Positions 17,100 to 26,952 are shown, numbered from the stretch's first letter. The stretch: 52,799 bases of DNA from Bacteroidales bacterium (GCA_011045955.1 DSBV01000108.1:1-52799), one strand, 5' to 3'. Translations and numbers: made by a program. The notes: generated by a model from the letters alone, not told the origin.

Positions 17100-17858
17100 T
17101 CAAAGGTTACGGTTCACATAGTAAGCATTAGCCTGTGCCACTGGTGTTACCTCTAAATCGTTAATACACACGTGGGGTGGGCGAGTTAGCACAAAGTGAA
17201 TAGCATCGGCTATGTCTTCAGCAAAGAGCGGGGTAAGCCCCGCGTAAGTGCTTTTGGCTTTCTCGTTATCGCCTTTAAAGCGTACAACAGAAAATTCGGT
17301 TTCGAGCAATCCGGGGCGAATTTCGGTAACCTTGATGTTGTGCTTGAGCATATCCTGCCGCATTCCTTGCGATAGCGCGTGCATGGCATGCTTAGTTGCA
17401 CAGTAAACATTTCCGTTTTCGTAAACCTGAGTTCCTGCAATGGAACCAATATTTACTATGTGGCCTTTACCACGTTCAATCATCATGGGGGCAATCTTCC
17501 GGGTGATGTATAGCACGCCCTTGATGTTAGTGTCAATCATTCGTTCCCAGTCATCAATTACTCCGTCCTGAATGTGGTTAAGGCCAACAGCCAGGCCGGC
17601 ATTGTTAACCAGCACTTCAATCTTACGCCAGCGTGCTGGCAGTGAGTCTATGGCATTGTTAACCTCATTTAGATTACGAATGTCAAAGTTCAGAATATAA
17701 ACATCCTTTTTATACTTGACCTCAATTTCTTTCTTTAGCTCTTCGAGCCTTTCGAGTCTTCGGCCGGTAATAATAAGGTTAAACTCATCCATGGCAAGTC
17801 TAATGGATGTGGCTCGTCCAATGCCGGAAGTAGCACCAGTTATCAATGCAATTCTCAT
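17100..17858 (-). CDS. SDR-family NAD(P)-dependent oxidoreductase (YdfG-like)
   Basis: A 252-residue classical short-chain dehydrogenase. The Rossmann glycine motif is TGATSGIG (7-14), the NNAG motif is at 85-88, and the catalytic triad is S139, Y152 and K156 in IGSI and VYCATK. TGRRLERLEELKKEI, with Arg after the second strand, suggests NADP preference. It resembles the YdfG group that oxidises serine, 3-hydroxypropionate or similar 3-hydroxy acids, but the substrate is an inference. A minus-strand promoter candidate lies 45 bp upstream. Confidence 0.88.
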   Translation of the reverse strand: MRIALITGATSGIGRATSIRLAMDEFNLIITGRRLERLEELKKEIEVKYKKDVYILNFDIRNLNEVNNAIDSLPARWRKIEVLVNNAGLAVGLNHIQDGVIDDWERMIDTNIKGVLYITRKIAPMMIERGKGHIVNIGSIAGTQVYENGNVYCATKHAMHALSQGMRQDMLKHNIKVTEIRPGLLETEFSVVRFKGDNEKAKSTYAGLTPLFAEDIADAIHFVLTRPPHVCINDLEVTPVAQANAYYVNRNL

Positions 17859-17902
17859 ATTATCAATAGTATATGTGGATTAGTAAATTGAACAAGTTAA
17901 CT

Positions 17903-17934
17903 CAAAATTAGAATATAAGTGATTAACTACACAA
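17903..17934 (-). promoter_or_regulatory. Promoter candidate for the SDR gene
   Basis: On the minus strand TAATTTTG (17910-17903) matches TAnnTTTG, and a TTG lies 21 bp upstream (17934-17932). The -7 box is about 45 bp from the start codon. The -33 spacing is slightly long. Confidence 0.4.
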
Positions 17935-18011
17935 TGGCTTAAGGTTTTTTAAAACTTTTTTGGTAAAACATCGATATTAAATGTTTAACTGCTATTTTTT
18001 CGATTTCAGCT

Positions 18012-18042
18012 TATGTTACTTGAGTTAATGTTAGTATTTTTG
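18012..18042 (+). promoter_or_regulatory. Promoter candidate for purL
   Basis: TATTTTTG at 18035-18042 matches the -7 consensus, with TATG (three of four bases of TTTG) exactly 19 bp upstream. It lies 36 bp before the purL ATG. No purine riboswitch was recognised in this leader. Confidence 0.4.
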
Positions 18043-18077
18043 GCAGGAAATTTATAAAGTAGAAAAATAAGGAAGCT

Positions 18078-20306
18078 ATGCCAAACCGAACAGTTACCCT
18101 TGAAACCGCCCGCGAGTTAGGGCTTCTTCCTGAAGAGTTTGAAATGATTAAGAACTACTTAGGCCGTACCCCAAACTTCACAGAGTTAAGTATTTACTCG
18201 GTTATGTGGTCGGAGCACGCATCATATAAGAATTCCATTAAGTGGCTGAAAACGTTACCCCGTAAAGGTTCCGCCATACTGGCAGAGGCCGGAACGGAGA
18301 ACGCAGGTTTGGTTGATATTGGTAATGGTTTGGCATGTGCATTTAAGATTGAATCGCACAACCACCCTTGTGCTGTTGAACCCTACCAGGGTGCTGCAAC
18401 AGGAGTAGGTGGTATTAATCGCGATATTTTCACCATGGGCGCACGCCCGGTCGCCCAGCTAAACTCATTTCGTTTTGGCAATCTTAAACTCGATAGAACC
18501 CGCTGGTTAATTAAAGGTGTGGTTAAGGGTGTAGGCGATTATGGCAATGCCTTTGGAATTCCCGTACTGGCTGGCGAGGTGTTTTTCGACGATTCATTCA
18601 ACATGAACCCCTTGGTAAATGCCATGTCGGTGGGGGTGGTTGAGAAGGATAAGGTGATTTCTGCTGTATCTAAGGGTAAGGGCAATCCGATTTACATTGT
18701 TGGTTCAGCCACCGGAAAGGATGGCATTCATGGTGCTACATTTGCATCGGCCGACATAACCGAGGATTCGGCGGAGGATATACCCTCCATTCAGGTTGGT
18801 GATCCGTTTCAGGAAAAAATCCTACTTGAGGCGACCCAGGAGGTAATTCGAACTGGCGCACTGGTGGGCATGCAGGATATGGGCGCTGCCGGAATCATTT
18901 GCTCCACCTCGGAAATGTCTGCGAAAGGTGGACATGGCATGCGAGTCGATTTGGATAAGGTGCCTCTGCGACAAAAGAATATGGAAGCATGGGAAATTCT
19001 GCTGTCCGAATCGCAGGAGCGAATGCTCATGGTGGTTCAAAAAGGACGCGAGGCCGATGTTGAGGCAGTTCTGAACAAGTGGGATATTAGTTATGCCATT
19101 ATTGGCGAGGTAACTGAGGGCGGTACCCTTGAATTTTACTACCATGGCGAGCTGGTTGCTAAGGTTCCAGCATCATCGTTAGTGCTTGGTGGCGGTGCAC
19201 CGGTTTATGACCGGGAATACCATGAGCCCGCTTACTATAAGGAATACAAAAAGTTTGATATTAATAAGATTCCCGAACCAACCGATTTAATCGAGGTTGC
19301 CCGGTTCCTTGTTGCTCACCCCAATATTGCCTCAAAGCGATGGGTTTACGAGCAGTATGATACCATGATTGGCACAGGGAATATGACCACCAACTTCCCT
19401 TCCGATGCCGGGGTTTACAACCTTAAAGGAACCAATAAGGCTCTTGTAATGACTGTTGATTGCAATTCGCGTTACGTTAAGGCCGACCCCATGATTGGAG
19501 CCATGATTGCTGTTTCTGAGGCAGCCCGAAATATCTCGTGCACAGGCGCTCAACCCTTAGCCATTACTAACTGCCTAAACTTTGGCAACCCTTATAACCC
19601 TGAGGTTTACTGGCAATTTGTTCAGGCTGTTAAGGGAATGGGTGCTGCCTGTGAAAAGTTCGACACCCCAGTTACCGGCGGTAATGTTAGTTTTTACAAC
19701 CAAGCATCGATTGGTGGCAAGGAGGAAGCCGTTTTCCCAACCCCAACTATTGGCATGATTGGTTTGCTCGAAAATAAGAATCATCATACAACGCTGGCTT
19801 TCAAGGAGAAGGGGCATATGATTTACCTGATTGGAAAGTCAGTAAACGATATTGCCTCGTCCGAGTACCTGTACAGCTACCACGGGGTTAAGGAGTCGCC
19901 TGCTACTTATTTTAACCTTGAGGAGGAGTACGAGGTTCAACGTGTGGTTCGCGAACTTATTGCGCGTAACCTGATTCAATCGGCACACGATGTTTCTGAT
20001 GGCGGACTGTTTATCGCGCTTCTCGAAAGCGCCATGCCTCGCAATTTAGGCTTCGATATCACTACCGATGCCGAAATTCGTACCGATGCCTTCCTGTTTG
20101 GTGAGGCTCAAGGCCGTATTGTGGTTTCGGTGTCGTCTTCGCGCGAAACCCAATTTATTGACTTTATGGTGGCCAGCAAGGTGACCTTCTCAACCCTTGG
20201 CCATGTTACCAAGTCCGAAATTCGAATCGATGACGTATCGTTTGGCTTTGTTGCAGATTTGAAGAAAATCTATGATACATCCCTTGAGCAGCTGATAAAT
20301 GGGTAA
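18078..20306 (+). CDS. purL: Phosphoribosylformylglycinamidine synthase subunit PurL
   Basis: FGAM synthase catalytic subunit, step four of purine synthesis: FGAR + ATP + glutamine-derived ammonia to FGAM. At 742 residues it is the small PurL that works with separate PurS and PurQ, not the long fused type. The AIRS-like motifs are SEHASYKNS near the start, KIESHNHPCAVEPYQGAATG and GGINRDIFTMGARPVA, with the second half repeating the fold (VTGGNVSFYNQ, SAHDVSDGGL). PurS and PurQ are not in this window. The end overlaps ubiE by eight bases. Confidence 0.95.
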   Translation: MPNRTVTLETARELGLLPEEFEMIKNYLGRTPNFTELSIYSVMWSEHASYKNSIKWLKTLPRKGSAILAEAGTENAGLVDIGNGLACAFKIESHNHPCAVEPYQGAATGVGGINRDIFTMGARPVAQLNSFRFGNLKLDRTRWLIKGVVKGVGDYGNAFGIPVLAGEVFFDDSFNMNPLVNAMSVGVVEKDKVISAVSKGKGNPIYIVGSATGKDGIHGATFASADITEDSAEDIPSIQVGDPFQEKILLEATQEVIRTGALVGMQDMGAAGIICSTSEMSAKGGHGMRVDLDKVPLRQKNMEAWEILLSESQERMLMVVQKGREADVEAVLNKWDISYAIIGEVTEGGTLEFYYHGELVAKVPASSLVLGGGAPVYDREYHEPAYYKEYKKFDINKIPEPTDLIEVARFLVAHPNIASKRWVYEQYDTMIGTGNMTTNFPSDAGVYNLKGTNKALVMTVDCNSRYVKADPMIGAMIAVSEAARNISCTGAQPLAITNCLNFGNPYNPEVYWQFVQAVKGMGAACEKFDTPVTGGNVSFYNQASIGGKEEAVFPTPTIGMIGLLENKNHHTTLAFKEKGHMIYLIGKSVNDIASSEYLYSYHGVKESPATYFNLEEEYEVQRVVRELIARNLIQSAHDVSDGGLFIALLESAMPRNLGFDITTDAEIRTDAFLFGEAQGRIVVSVSSSRETQFIDFMVASKVTFSTLGHVTKSEIRIDDVSFGFVADLKKIYDTSLEQLING

Positions 20307-21030
20307 AACGCCAAATCCTTTTGTCGATAAAAGTACCAGCAGCGTTGCGGCGATGTTTAACAGCATTGCCCCTAGTTACGATTTCCTTAACCATTTGCTT
20401 AGCCTTGGCATTGACAAGCTTTGGAGGCGAAGGCTTGTAAAAAGGCTGCTACGTAATAATCCCGAAATGGTTTTGGATGTAGCAACCGGAACTGCCGACC
20501 TTGCATTGGTTATGGCTAAACAATCCCCTACTGTTAGGATTGTAGGTATCGATATCTCTGAATCGATGCTTGCCATTGGTATGGTGAAGATAAAAAAAAT
20601 GAAGTTTCTGGAGCGCATTACCCTTAAAAAGGCTTCGGCACTCTGTATTCCCTCACCCGATAACCATTTCGATGCCGCCATGGTTGCATTTGGCGTCCGC
20701 AATTTTCAGGACTTAGCCCAAGGGCTAAAGGAGATTTGTCGTGTGCTTAAACCCGGCGGTGAACTGGGGGTTTTGGAATTCTCCATGCCCCGCCACTGCC
20801 CATTTAATGCTTTATATCGATTTTACTTTTTGCGATTCCTCCCATGGATAGGGGGTAAGGTGTCGGGGAATCGGCATGCTTATACCTATCTTCCTGAATC
20901 GGTGCTTACTTTCCCACAGGGTGAAGTTTTTGCACAAATACTTATGTCCTCGGGTTTTATCGATGTGGAAATCAGGGTTAAAACCTTTGGGATAGCCACG
21001 ATTTATATTGCGAACAAGAAAAATCAATAA
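20299..21030 (+). CDS. ubiE: Demethylmenaquinone methyltransferase
   Basis: SAM-dependent C-methyltransferase of 243 residues that makes menaquinone (MenG/UbiE). The SAM-binding motif is VLDVATGTADLALVMAK, and the UbiE signatures are FGVRNFQD and RVLKPGGELGVLEFS. Bacteroidota normally use menaquinone, so the MenG reaction is the likely one. The ATG lies within the last codons of purL. The gene precedes porT, an order I recall as common in Bacteroidota. The product quinone would be the electron acceptor for NQR. Confidence 0.94.
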   Translation: MGKTPNPFVDKSTSSVAAMFNSIAPSYDFLNHLLSLGIDKLWRRRLVKRLLRNNPEMVLDVATGTADLALVMAKQSPTVRIVGIDISESMLAIGMVKIKKMKFLERITLKKASALCIPSPDNHFDAAMVAFGVRNFQDLAQGLKEICRVLKPGGELGVLEFSMPRHCPFNALYRFYFLRFLPWIGGKVSGNRHAYTYLPESVLTFPQGEVFAQILMSSGFIDVEIRVKTFGIATIYIANKKNQ

Positions 21031-21085
21031 TATTTTTAACTGGTTACCGTTTAATCAGTGTAGTTACTAAAACCGTGAATCGCAC

Positions 21086-21820
21086 TTGAAACGTTTTTTT
21101 GCATTACTATTACTTTGTTTATTAGTAGTTGGCAACATATTTGGTCAGTATAAGCGACCCACATTGCTTAACGATCCCGACTACGACGTAGGGAAACCGC
21201 TAAGGTTTGGTTTCTCTATTGGTGTCAACGTAATGGATTTTGATGCCAATAACCGAACCGCTCAATTCAATGCCGATGGTTCAAAGTACTTTGCAGAGGT
21301 AACCCATATTTCTGCTGGCTTAAACGTGAATGCCATTGGCGACCTCCGTATTGCCCGCGATATTCATCTTCGTTTTCTACCTGGCTATTCTTTTGGCCAG
21401 CGCGATGTTAATTTTTTTAAGGTAGATGCCGACAGTAGCGTTTCGCTGGCTACAACCATGAAGATGGAATCGAACTTCATCGATTTGCCTGTTGGAATAA
21501 AGTTCTTGTCGGAGCGCAACAGTAATGTCCGCCCCTACCTGTACATGGGAGCTGACGTTAGAATTGATTTAGCCGCATATAAGCGCCTCAAGGTTGAAAA
21601 GGGTGTTTTGCTTAGGCTACAAAAGCTCGACTACTACTATGAGGTTGGCTTTGGTATCGATTTCTTTCTCCAATACTTTAAGTTTTCGACCGAGATTAAG
21701 TGGTCAGCTGGCTTGCTTAATATGTTATCGAGCGATTATGTTGATGAGGGAAAGATTTACCACGATGCCCTAGGTAGTTTAAGATCAAAGTTCCTGATTG
21801 TTTCGTTCCACTTCGAGTAG
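21086..21820 (+). CDS. porT: PorT-family outer-membrane beta-barrel protein
   Basis: A 244-residue protein with a signal peptide (MKRFFALLLLCLLVVGNIFGQ, starting at a TTG codon) and a small beta-barrel: GLNVNAIGDLRIARDIHLRF, LPGYSFGQRDVNFF, NFIDLPVGIKF, RPYLYMGADVRIDLA, and a C-terminal strand ending in FHFE. PorT is required for gingipain export by the type IX secretion system in Porphyromonas gingivalis. No ATG or GTG in frame gives a complete signal peptide, so TTG is the likely true start. The gene is 55 bp behind ubiE and probably co-transcribed. Confidence 0.85.
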   Translation: MKRFFALLLLCLLVVGNIFGQYKRPTLLNDPDYDVGKPLRFGFSIGVNVMDFDANNRTAQFNADGSKYFAEVTHISAGLNVNAIGDLRIARDIHLRFLPGYSFGQRDVNFFKVDADSSVSLATTMKMESNFIDLPVGIKFLSERNSNVRPYLYMGADVRIDLAAYKRLKVEKGVLLRLQKLDYYYEVGFGIDFFLQYFKFSTEIKWSAGLLNMLSSDYVDEGKIYHDALGSLRSKFLIVSFHFE

Positions 21821-21902
21821 GTTTAAGCCTTCAGCCCATATTTCACTTAATGCTTTTTAAGAGTTTTTCCGCACCACATGACATATCTCTTTTGTATTAA
21901 GG

Positions 21903-22436
21903 CACGATGAGGCGGCAAATGAAATAGCAGTTATTAGGAGCAATTGCACGGAAAATTGATATACCAACCGATTCAATTCGGCATTACTACATAACCCGCA
22001 AATCAATTGATGCCCGTAAGGGTAAGGTTCTGGTTAACCTTGGCGTTAGGGTTTTTATTAGCAAGGAAAAGATTATTGATGAACGACCGGTTTTCAATTA
22101 GACTGATGTTTGTAATGCATCCCTGTTATTATTGTTGGGGCGGGTCCAGCAGGATTATTTGCTGCATTAAGGTTAATTGAGCTTGGTTTAAACTAATTGT
22201 AATTGAGCGTGGTAAATCGGTAAGCAATCGTAAGCGCGATATAGCTAGGCTAAACCGGGAGCATCAACTTAATCCTGATTCAAATTACGCCTTTGGCGAA
22301 GGGGGGGGCTGGTTATGCCGGTGGCTTAGTGCCATCGGCGTTGGGCAGAATTATTGCAGCAGAGGCGGTTGCCTGGGACCTGCAGAAAAGGAAATGTTTG
22401 GAGTGTTGGCTTTCTTCTGGGTTCTGCTGTTATTGA
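21903..22436 (+). pseudogene. Remnant of an FAD-dependent dehydrogenase (COG2509-like)
   Basis: No intact frame exists, but fragments in different frames line up with a flavoprotein. They are an N-terminal part (QLLGAIARKIDIPTDSIRHY), a Rossmann loop VIIVGAGPAGLFAAL followed by VIERGKSVSNRKRDIA, then YAFGEGG, and at once a C-terminal piece GAGYAGGLVPSALGRIIAA. In intact homologues several hundred residues separate the last two, so roughly 1 kb has been lost between two GEGG/GEGAG-coding stretches, and frameshifts and stops occur elsewhere. The remnant lies between porT and the SpoU gene. Confidence 0.8.
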
Positions 22437-22448
22437 GAGTAAGGGGAC

Positions 22449-23198
22449 TTAGGGATTTGAATGTCCCTTGAATTCCGATAGTATTATGGCTGTAGCCATG
22501 GCTACATTCAACGATTCTACTTTCTGGCGACCCGTAGCGAATGTTGGTATGTGTATACGATGTGTAATTAGCTTTTCAGCAGCAGGGCTGATGCCGTTAC
22601 CCTCATTACCCATCACAATGATGCCTGTGCGTTCTTTCTTTGCCTTGTAAATATTTTCACCATCCATACATGCCCCAAAAATTGGGCAGTTAACAGTGTG
22701 CCGGCCAAGCCAGGTAATCAGGTCGGTATAATGAACCTTAACATAGGCAATGGCGCCCATGGTTGCCTGGATAGTTTTTGGGGCAAAAGCGTCGGCACAT
22801 CCATGGGAGCAAACAATATTGTCAATCCCAAACCAATCAGCTAGCCTAATAATGGTACCCATGTTACCCGGGTCCTGAATGGTATCCAGAGCAAGAACCA
22901 GTTCTTTGCTTGGGTCAACTTCCAGGGTATATGTTGGGAACCGAACCACGGCAAGTACCGGGCTTGGTGTAACAAACCCGCTTATCCGTTCCATTTCGGA
23001 TTGACTTACTATGTTTACCGGGCAATTTACATTTGTTACTAAATATTGCTCAGTGTGAAAAATTTCTTCAATTTCAAAGTTGCTAGCAATTAGCTCATCA
23101 ACAAGTCTTGTACCTTCTGCTAAAAAAAGACCAAGTTCATTCCTGAATTTTTTCTGTTGTAGCGATTTTACCCTTTTAATGGTATTTTTTGATAACAT
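22449..23198 (-). CDS. SpoU (TrmH)-family RNA 2'-O-methyltransferase
   Basis: A 249-residue SPOUT methyltransferase. An N-terminal substrate-binding domain (to about residue 90; FLAEGTRLVDELI) precedes the trefoil-knot domain with motif 1 LALDTIQDPGNMGTIIRLAD, motif 2 IIVMGNEGNGI and motif 3 KVESLNVAMATAIIL. It methylates the ribose of an rRNA or tRNA nucleotide using SAM; the target cannot be told. It is divergent from the TamL gene, an arrangement I recall as common in Bacteroidota. Confidence 0.9.
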   Translation of the reverse strand: MLSKNTIKRVKSLQQKKFRNELGLFLAEGTRLVDELIASNFEIEEIFHTEQYLVTNVNCPVNIVSQSEMERISGFVTPSPVLAVVRFPTYTLEVDPSKELVLALDTIQDPGNMGTIIRLADWFGIDNIVCSHGCADAFAPKTIQATMGAIAYVKVHYTDLITWLGRHTVNCPIFGACMDGENIYKAKKERTGIIVMGNEGNGISPAAEKLITHRIHIPTFATGRQKVESLNVAMATAIILSEFKGHSNP

Positions 23199-23394
23199 CT
23201 ACCTAAAATTTAGGACAAAATAAAACATTTTTCTAATATTATTAGCATTTTCAAAAATTCTTAGCATATCACAATCGAGCACTATTTTTGCCCTAATTTT
23301 GACGAATTTGGTCATTAATCAATAACTATTGCTGTAAAAAATGGGTGGCGAATTGCTGATATAATTACATTTGTATAATTCACAACATCTAACA

Positions 23395-25773
23395 ATGATT
23401 AAGCCTGTGACTTTCAGCTTTCAGAAAATTAATCGGCCTTTAAGGTATGTACTGTATTTGTATTTACTGTTATTAGTTACAGGTTGTTCCGTAACCAAGC
23501 ATGTGCCGGAGAATATGTACTTGCTTAACAATGTAGAGATAAAAACAAGTTCAAGGCAGGTAAAACCCGACGATTTATTACCATATGTGAAACAAAAGCC
23601 TAACAAGAAGATTTTGGGTTTCAGATTTCACCTAAGGGTTTACAGCCTATCAAATCCCCGAAAATCGGGTTGGATTAACACAGGGCTAAGAACCATTGGT
23701 GAGGATCCGGTGCTTTTCGATAGTATTGCAGTGTCGGGTAGTTCAAGAAACATCAAACTTTACCTTCAAAGTAAGGGCTACTATAATGCAGTGGTTAACG
23801 ATTCGGTTTGGATTCATGGGAAAAAGGCCGATGTTTTTTATACCATCCATCCCAATTTGCCCTATAAGTTGAGGAGAGTTGGCTATTTCATTGAGAATAC
23901 CTTAATCCGCCAGCTTGTGTTGGCCGATACCGTGAACCGGTTAATTAAAAGAAACGATTTGTTTGATGTGGATGTTCTCCAGGCCGAAAGGGAACGAATT
24001 GAAACAATGCTAAAACGAAATGGCTACTTCACATTTAATAAGAATTTCATAACATTTACTGCCGATACTAACTTCAGGAACAACCAGGTTGACCTTAACC
24101 TTATTATTAAAAATCCACTCCGAACCGATGAGAATGGAAAACTCAAACCCATTTGGTTTAAGCGATACAAGTTTGAGAATATTTACATTTATCCGAGCTA
24201 CGACCCATTCAGGTTTAGCTCATACCGTGATAATGGTGAGCTTGATACAATCACCAGGGCTGGCGTGTACTTTGTTTTTCACCAGAATCCCGGTGTGAAG
24301 CTCGATGTAATTGAGTCATTTAACCAGTTAAAGCCTAACGAAATGTATTCGGTTGACCAAGTCAACAGAACGCAGCAGAATCTAAGTCAAATTAGGTTAT
24401 TTAAGTTTGTCAATATCGAGCTGGAAGAAGTAGAAGCAAAGGATAAAACTGGTGAAATCGATTTCTCGGATATTGATACCAGTTATGTATCGGAAGAGTT
24501 TGGGTACCTTAATTGTTATGTTCAGCTAGTTCCGCATACTTTGCAAAGCTATCAGGTTGAGCTTGTTGGTACAAATACAAGTGGTTCGCTTGGCGCTGAG
24601 GGCACATTAAACTATCAGCATAAAAACCTATTTAAAGGTGCAGAGGTATTTGATATTAAATTCCGAGGACTTGTTGAAACCGCTCAGCAAAAAATCAACC
24701 TGAATAATACCCTTGAACTTGGCGGTTCAATGGGTCTAACTACTCCGAAGTACATCGGACCTTACACTTCGCATGTAAGAGTTGATAAATATGCCCCTAG
24801 CACACAGCTTACTGCTTCGTACAGCTATCAGCGGCGCCCTGAGTACACCCGGATGATAGCCGGGTTGCAGTTCGGGTATGTTTGGAAAAGCTCTCGCTTT
24901 ATGCTACACACCCTAAACCCAATCGAGTTAAATGCCATTTCAATTCAAAAGATTAACCCCGAATTTCAGGCCCAGATTGATACCACCTTTCTTAAATACA
25001 GCTACATAAGCCAAATTGTAACGGTTTCAAGCTACAACCTGATTTACAGCAACCAAAATGTTAAAAAAGCCAGCAATTACAGTTACATTCGCTTTAATAT
25101 AGAACTTTCGGGGAACGCCCTTCAAGCCATATCGAAATTCAGCGATAGGCCAAAAAACTCAAACGGGGCGTATACATTCTTCGATACCGAATTCTCACAA
25201 TTTGTCAGGAGCGATATAAATCTTACATACCACCAGGTTGCCGATGATAACAATTCCTTTGCATATCGTTTGTACATTGGGGTTGGTTATCCTTATGGTA
25301 ACTCACGAGCGTTACCTTTTGAAAAGCGATTCTTTACAGGTGGTGCCAATGGTGTACGAGCATGGCAGGCGCGCTCATTAGGCCCGGGCTCATACTATCA
25401 ACCCGCTGAGCGCTTCTCAAATCGCACTGCCGATATTAAGCTCGAAGCAAATTTTGAGTACCGCTTCCGTATGGTTTGGAAGCTGGAAGGGGCTATGTTT
25501 ATCGATTTTGGCAACATTTGGTCGATGCCCGGACTTGACGATAGACCAGGGGCTACCTTTGAATGGAATAAATTCTATGAGCAGATTGCTATTGGTAGCG
25601 GATTGGGAATAAGGATGAATTTGGGTTTCTTTATTTTGCGAACCGATTTTGGTTATAAGATTTTCGATCCGGCAATAAATCCCAATGAGCCATACAACCC
25701 CTGGGTTCCCCTTAATCGAAAATTTAACATCAGCGATATAACCTTTAACTTTGGTATTGGATATCCCTTTTAG
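23395..25773 (+). CDS. tamL: TamL-like BamA-superfamily outer-membrane lipoprotein
   Basis: A 792-residue protein with a lipoprotein signal (LLLLVTGCSVTKHVPE, lipid-bearing C31), POTRA-like domains to about residue 380 (SIAVSGSSRNIKLYLQSKGY), and a C-terminal 16-strand BamA/TamA-type barrel with GGANGVRAWQARSLGPGSY and a final strand ending IGYPF. In Bacteroidota the lipidated form is TamL, partner of TamB in envelope assembly. The ATG at 23395 is preferred to TTG at 23371, because a -7 element TACATTTG (23366-23373) overlaps the latter. Confidence 0.88.
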   Translation: MIKPVTFSFQKINRPLRYVLYLYLLLLVTGCSVTKHVPENMYLLNNVEIKTSSRQVKPDDLLPYVKQKPNKKILGFRFHLRVYSLSNPRKSGWINTGLRTIGEDPVLFDSIAVSGSSRNIKLYLQSKGYYNAVVNDSVWIHGKKADVFYTIHPNLPYKLRRVGYFIENTLIRQLVLADTVNRLIKRNDLFDVDVLQAERERIETMLKRNGYFTFNKNFITFTADTNFRNNQVDLNLIIKNPLRTDENGKLKPIWFKRYKFENIYIYPSYDPFRFSSYRDNGELDTITRAGVYFVFHQNPGVKLDVIESFNQLKPNEMYSVDQVNRTQQNLSQIRLFKFVNIELEEVEAKDKTGEIDFSDIDTSYVSEEFGYLNCYVQLVPHTLQSYQVELVGTNTSGSLGAEGTLNYQHKNLFKGAEVFDIKFRGLVETAQQKINLNNTLELGGSMGLTTPKYIGPYTSHVRVDKYAPSTQLTASYSYQRRPEYTRMIAGLQFGYVWKSSRFMLHTLNPIELNAISIQKINPEFQAQIDTTFLKYSYISQIVTVSSYNLIYSNQNVKKASNYSYIRFNIELSGNALQAISKFSDRPKNSNGAYTFFDTEFSQFVRSDINLTYHQVADDNNSFAYRLYIGVGYPYGNSRALPFEKRFFTGGANGVRAWQARSLGPGSYYQPAERFSNRTADIKLEANFEYRFRMVWKLEGAMFIDFGNIWSMPGLDDRPGATFEWNKFYEQIAIGSGLGIRMNLGFFILRTDFGYKIFDPAINPNEPYNPWVPLNRKFNISDITFNFGIGYPF

Positions 25774-25784
25774 CGTTGCCCTAC

Positions 25785-25815
25785 TTGACTTAAATCAATA
25801 TTTATTGTAGGTTTG
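25785..25815 (+). promoter_or_regulatory. Promoter of the aldolase gene
   Basis: TTG at 25785-25787, a 20-bp spacer and TAGGTTTG at 25808-25815 fit the Bacteroidota promoter pattern; the aldolase ATG is 27 bp further on. Confidence 0.6.
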
Positions 25816-25841
25816 TATAGAACCGATAAAATTTTACACCT

Positions 25842-26900
25842 ATGAACTACGATAAAATAGTTGAGTTGCTTGGCGATAACGCCAATTATCTTCTTGAACA
25901 TAAGTGTAATACTGTGTCAAAGGAGATGCTTCACCTTCCAGGGCCCGATTTCATGGAGCGTGTGGTTTACCACAGCAACCGATCACCACAGGTAATGCGA
26001 AGTTTGCAGGCTATGTTCACCCATGGACGCTTGGCTGGTACAGGATACCTGTCAATCTTACCTGTTGATCAGGGAATTGAACATAGTGCAGGTGCATCAT
26101 TCGCCCCAAACCCTATTTACTTTGACCCTGAGAACATTGTAAAGTTGGCCATCGAGGGTGGTGCTAATGCCGTTGCATCAACATTTGGGGTGTTGGCCTC
26201 GGTAGCTCGAAAATATGCTCACCGCATTCCTTTTATTGTAAAGATTAACCATAACGAGTTGCTTACCTATCCCAATAAGTACGATCAGATTATGTTTGGA
26301 TCGGTTGATGAGGCATGGAACCTGGGTGCAGTAGCAATTGGGGCTACCATATATTTTGGTTCCGAGGAGAGCAACCGCCAAATTATTGAGGTTGCACAAG
26401 CTTTTGAACGTGCCCATAAGCTGGGAATGGCCACCGTTCTTTGGTGCTACCTGCGAAACAGTGGGTTTAAAAAAGATGGCGTGGACTACCATGTGGCTGC
26501 CGATTTAACCAGTCAAGCAAACCATTTGGGTGTAACCATTCAGGCCGATATTATTAAGCAGAAAGCCCCAGAGAATAATGGTGGGTTTAAAGCCATTAAC
26601 TTCGGGAAAACCCACGATAAGGTTTACTCCCAGCTAACTACCGATCATCCCATTGATTTGACTCGTTACCAGGTGGTAGGTTGCTACAACGGCCGAACTG
26701 GTTTAATTAATTCGGGGGGAGCTTCCTCGGGAGCAAGCGATCTGGCTGAAGCTGTTTATACGGCTGTGGTTAACAAGCGCGCCGGCGGTATGGGACTTAT
26801 TAGCGGCCGTAAGGCTTTCCAACGACCTATGGACGAGGGCGTCAAAATCCTGAATGCCATTCAAGATGTTTACCTTGAAAGTAAAATTGACTTAGCATAG
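25842..26900 (+). CDS. Class I fructose-bisphosphate aldolase (DhnA/FbaB type)
   Basis: A 352-residue TIM-barrel aldolase that cleaves fructose 1,6-bisphosphate to glyceraldehyde 3-phosphate and DHAP through a Schiff-base lysine. Family blocks are [44 protein letters not shown] and the C-terminal phosphate-binding region [12 protein letters not shown] and [14 protein letters not shown] did not assign the catalytic lysine. The gene stands alone between its own promoter and terminator. It is a metal-independent aldolase type; a class II enzyme may exist elsewhere. Confidence 0.92.
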   Translation: MNYDKIVELLGDNANYLLEHKCNTVSKEMLHLPGPDFMERVVYHSNRSPQVMRSLQAMFTHGRLAGTGYLSILPVDQGIEHSAGASFAPNPIYFDPENIVKLAIEGGANAVASTFGVLASVARKYAHRIPFIVKINHNELLTYPNKYDQIMFGSVDEAWNLGAVAIGATIYFGSEESNRQIIEVAQAFERAHKLGMATVLWCYLRNSGFKKDGVDYHVAADLTSQANHLGVTIQADIIKQKAPENNGGFKAINFGKTHDKVYSQLTTDHPIDLTRYQVVGCYNGRTGLINSGGASSGASDLAEAVYTAVVNKRAGGMGLISGRKAFQRPMDEGVKILNAIQDVYLESKIDLA

Positions 26901-26920
26901 AAAATATTATACAAAAAACT

Positions 26921-26952
26921 AAGCCCATTTCGATACCCGGATGGGCTTTTTT
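26921..26952 (+). terminator. Terminator of the aldolase gene
   Basis: AAGCCCAT (26921-26928) pairs with ATGGGCTT (26941-26948), followed by T residues. The ATG at 26941 lies inside the stem, which shows it is not the start of the next gene. Confidence 0.8.
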
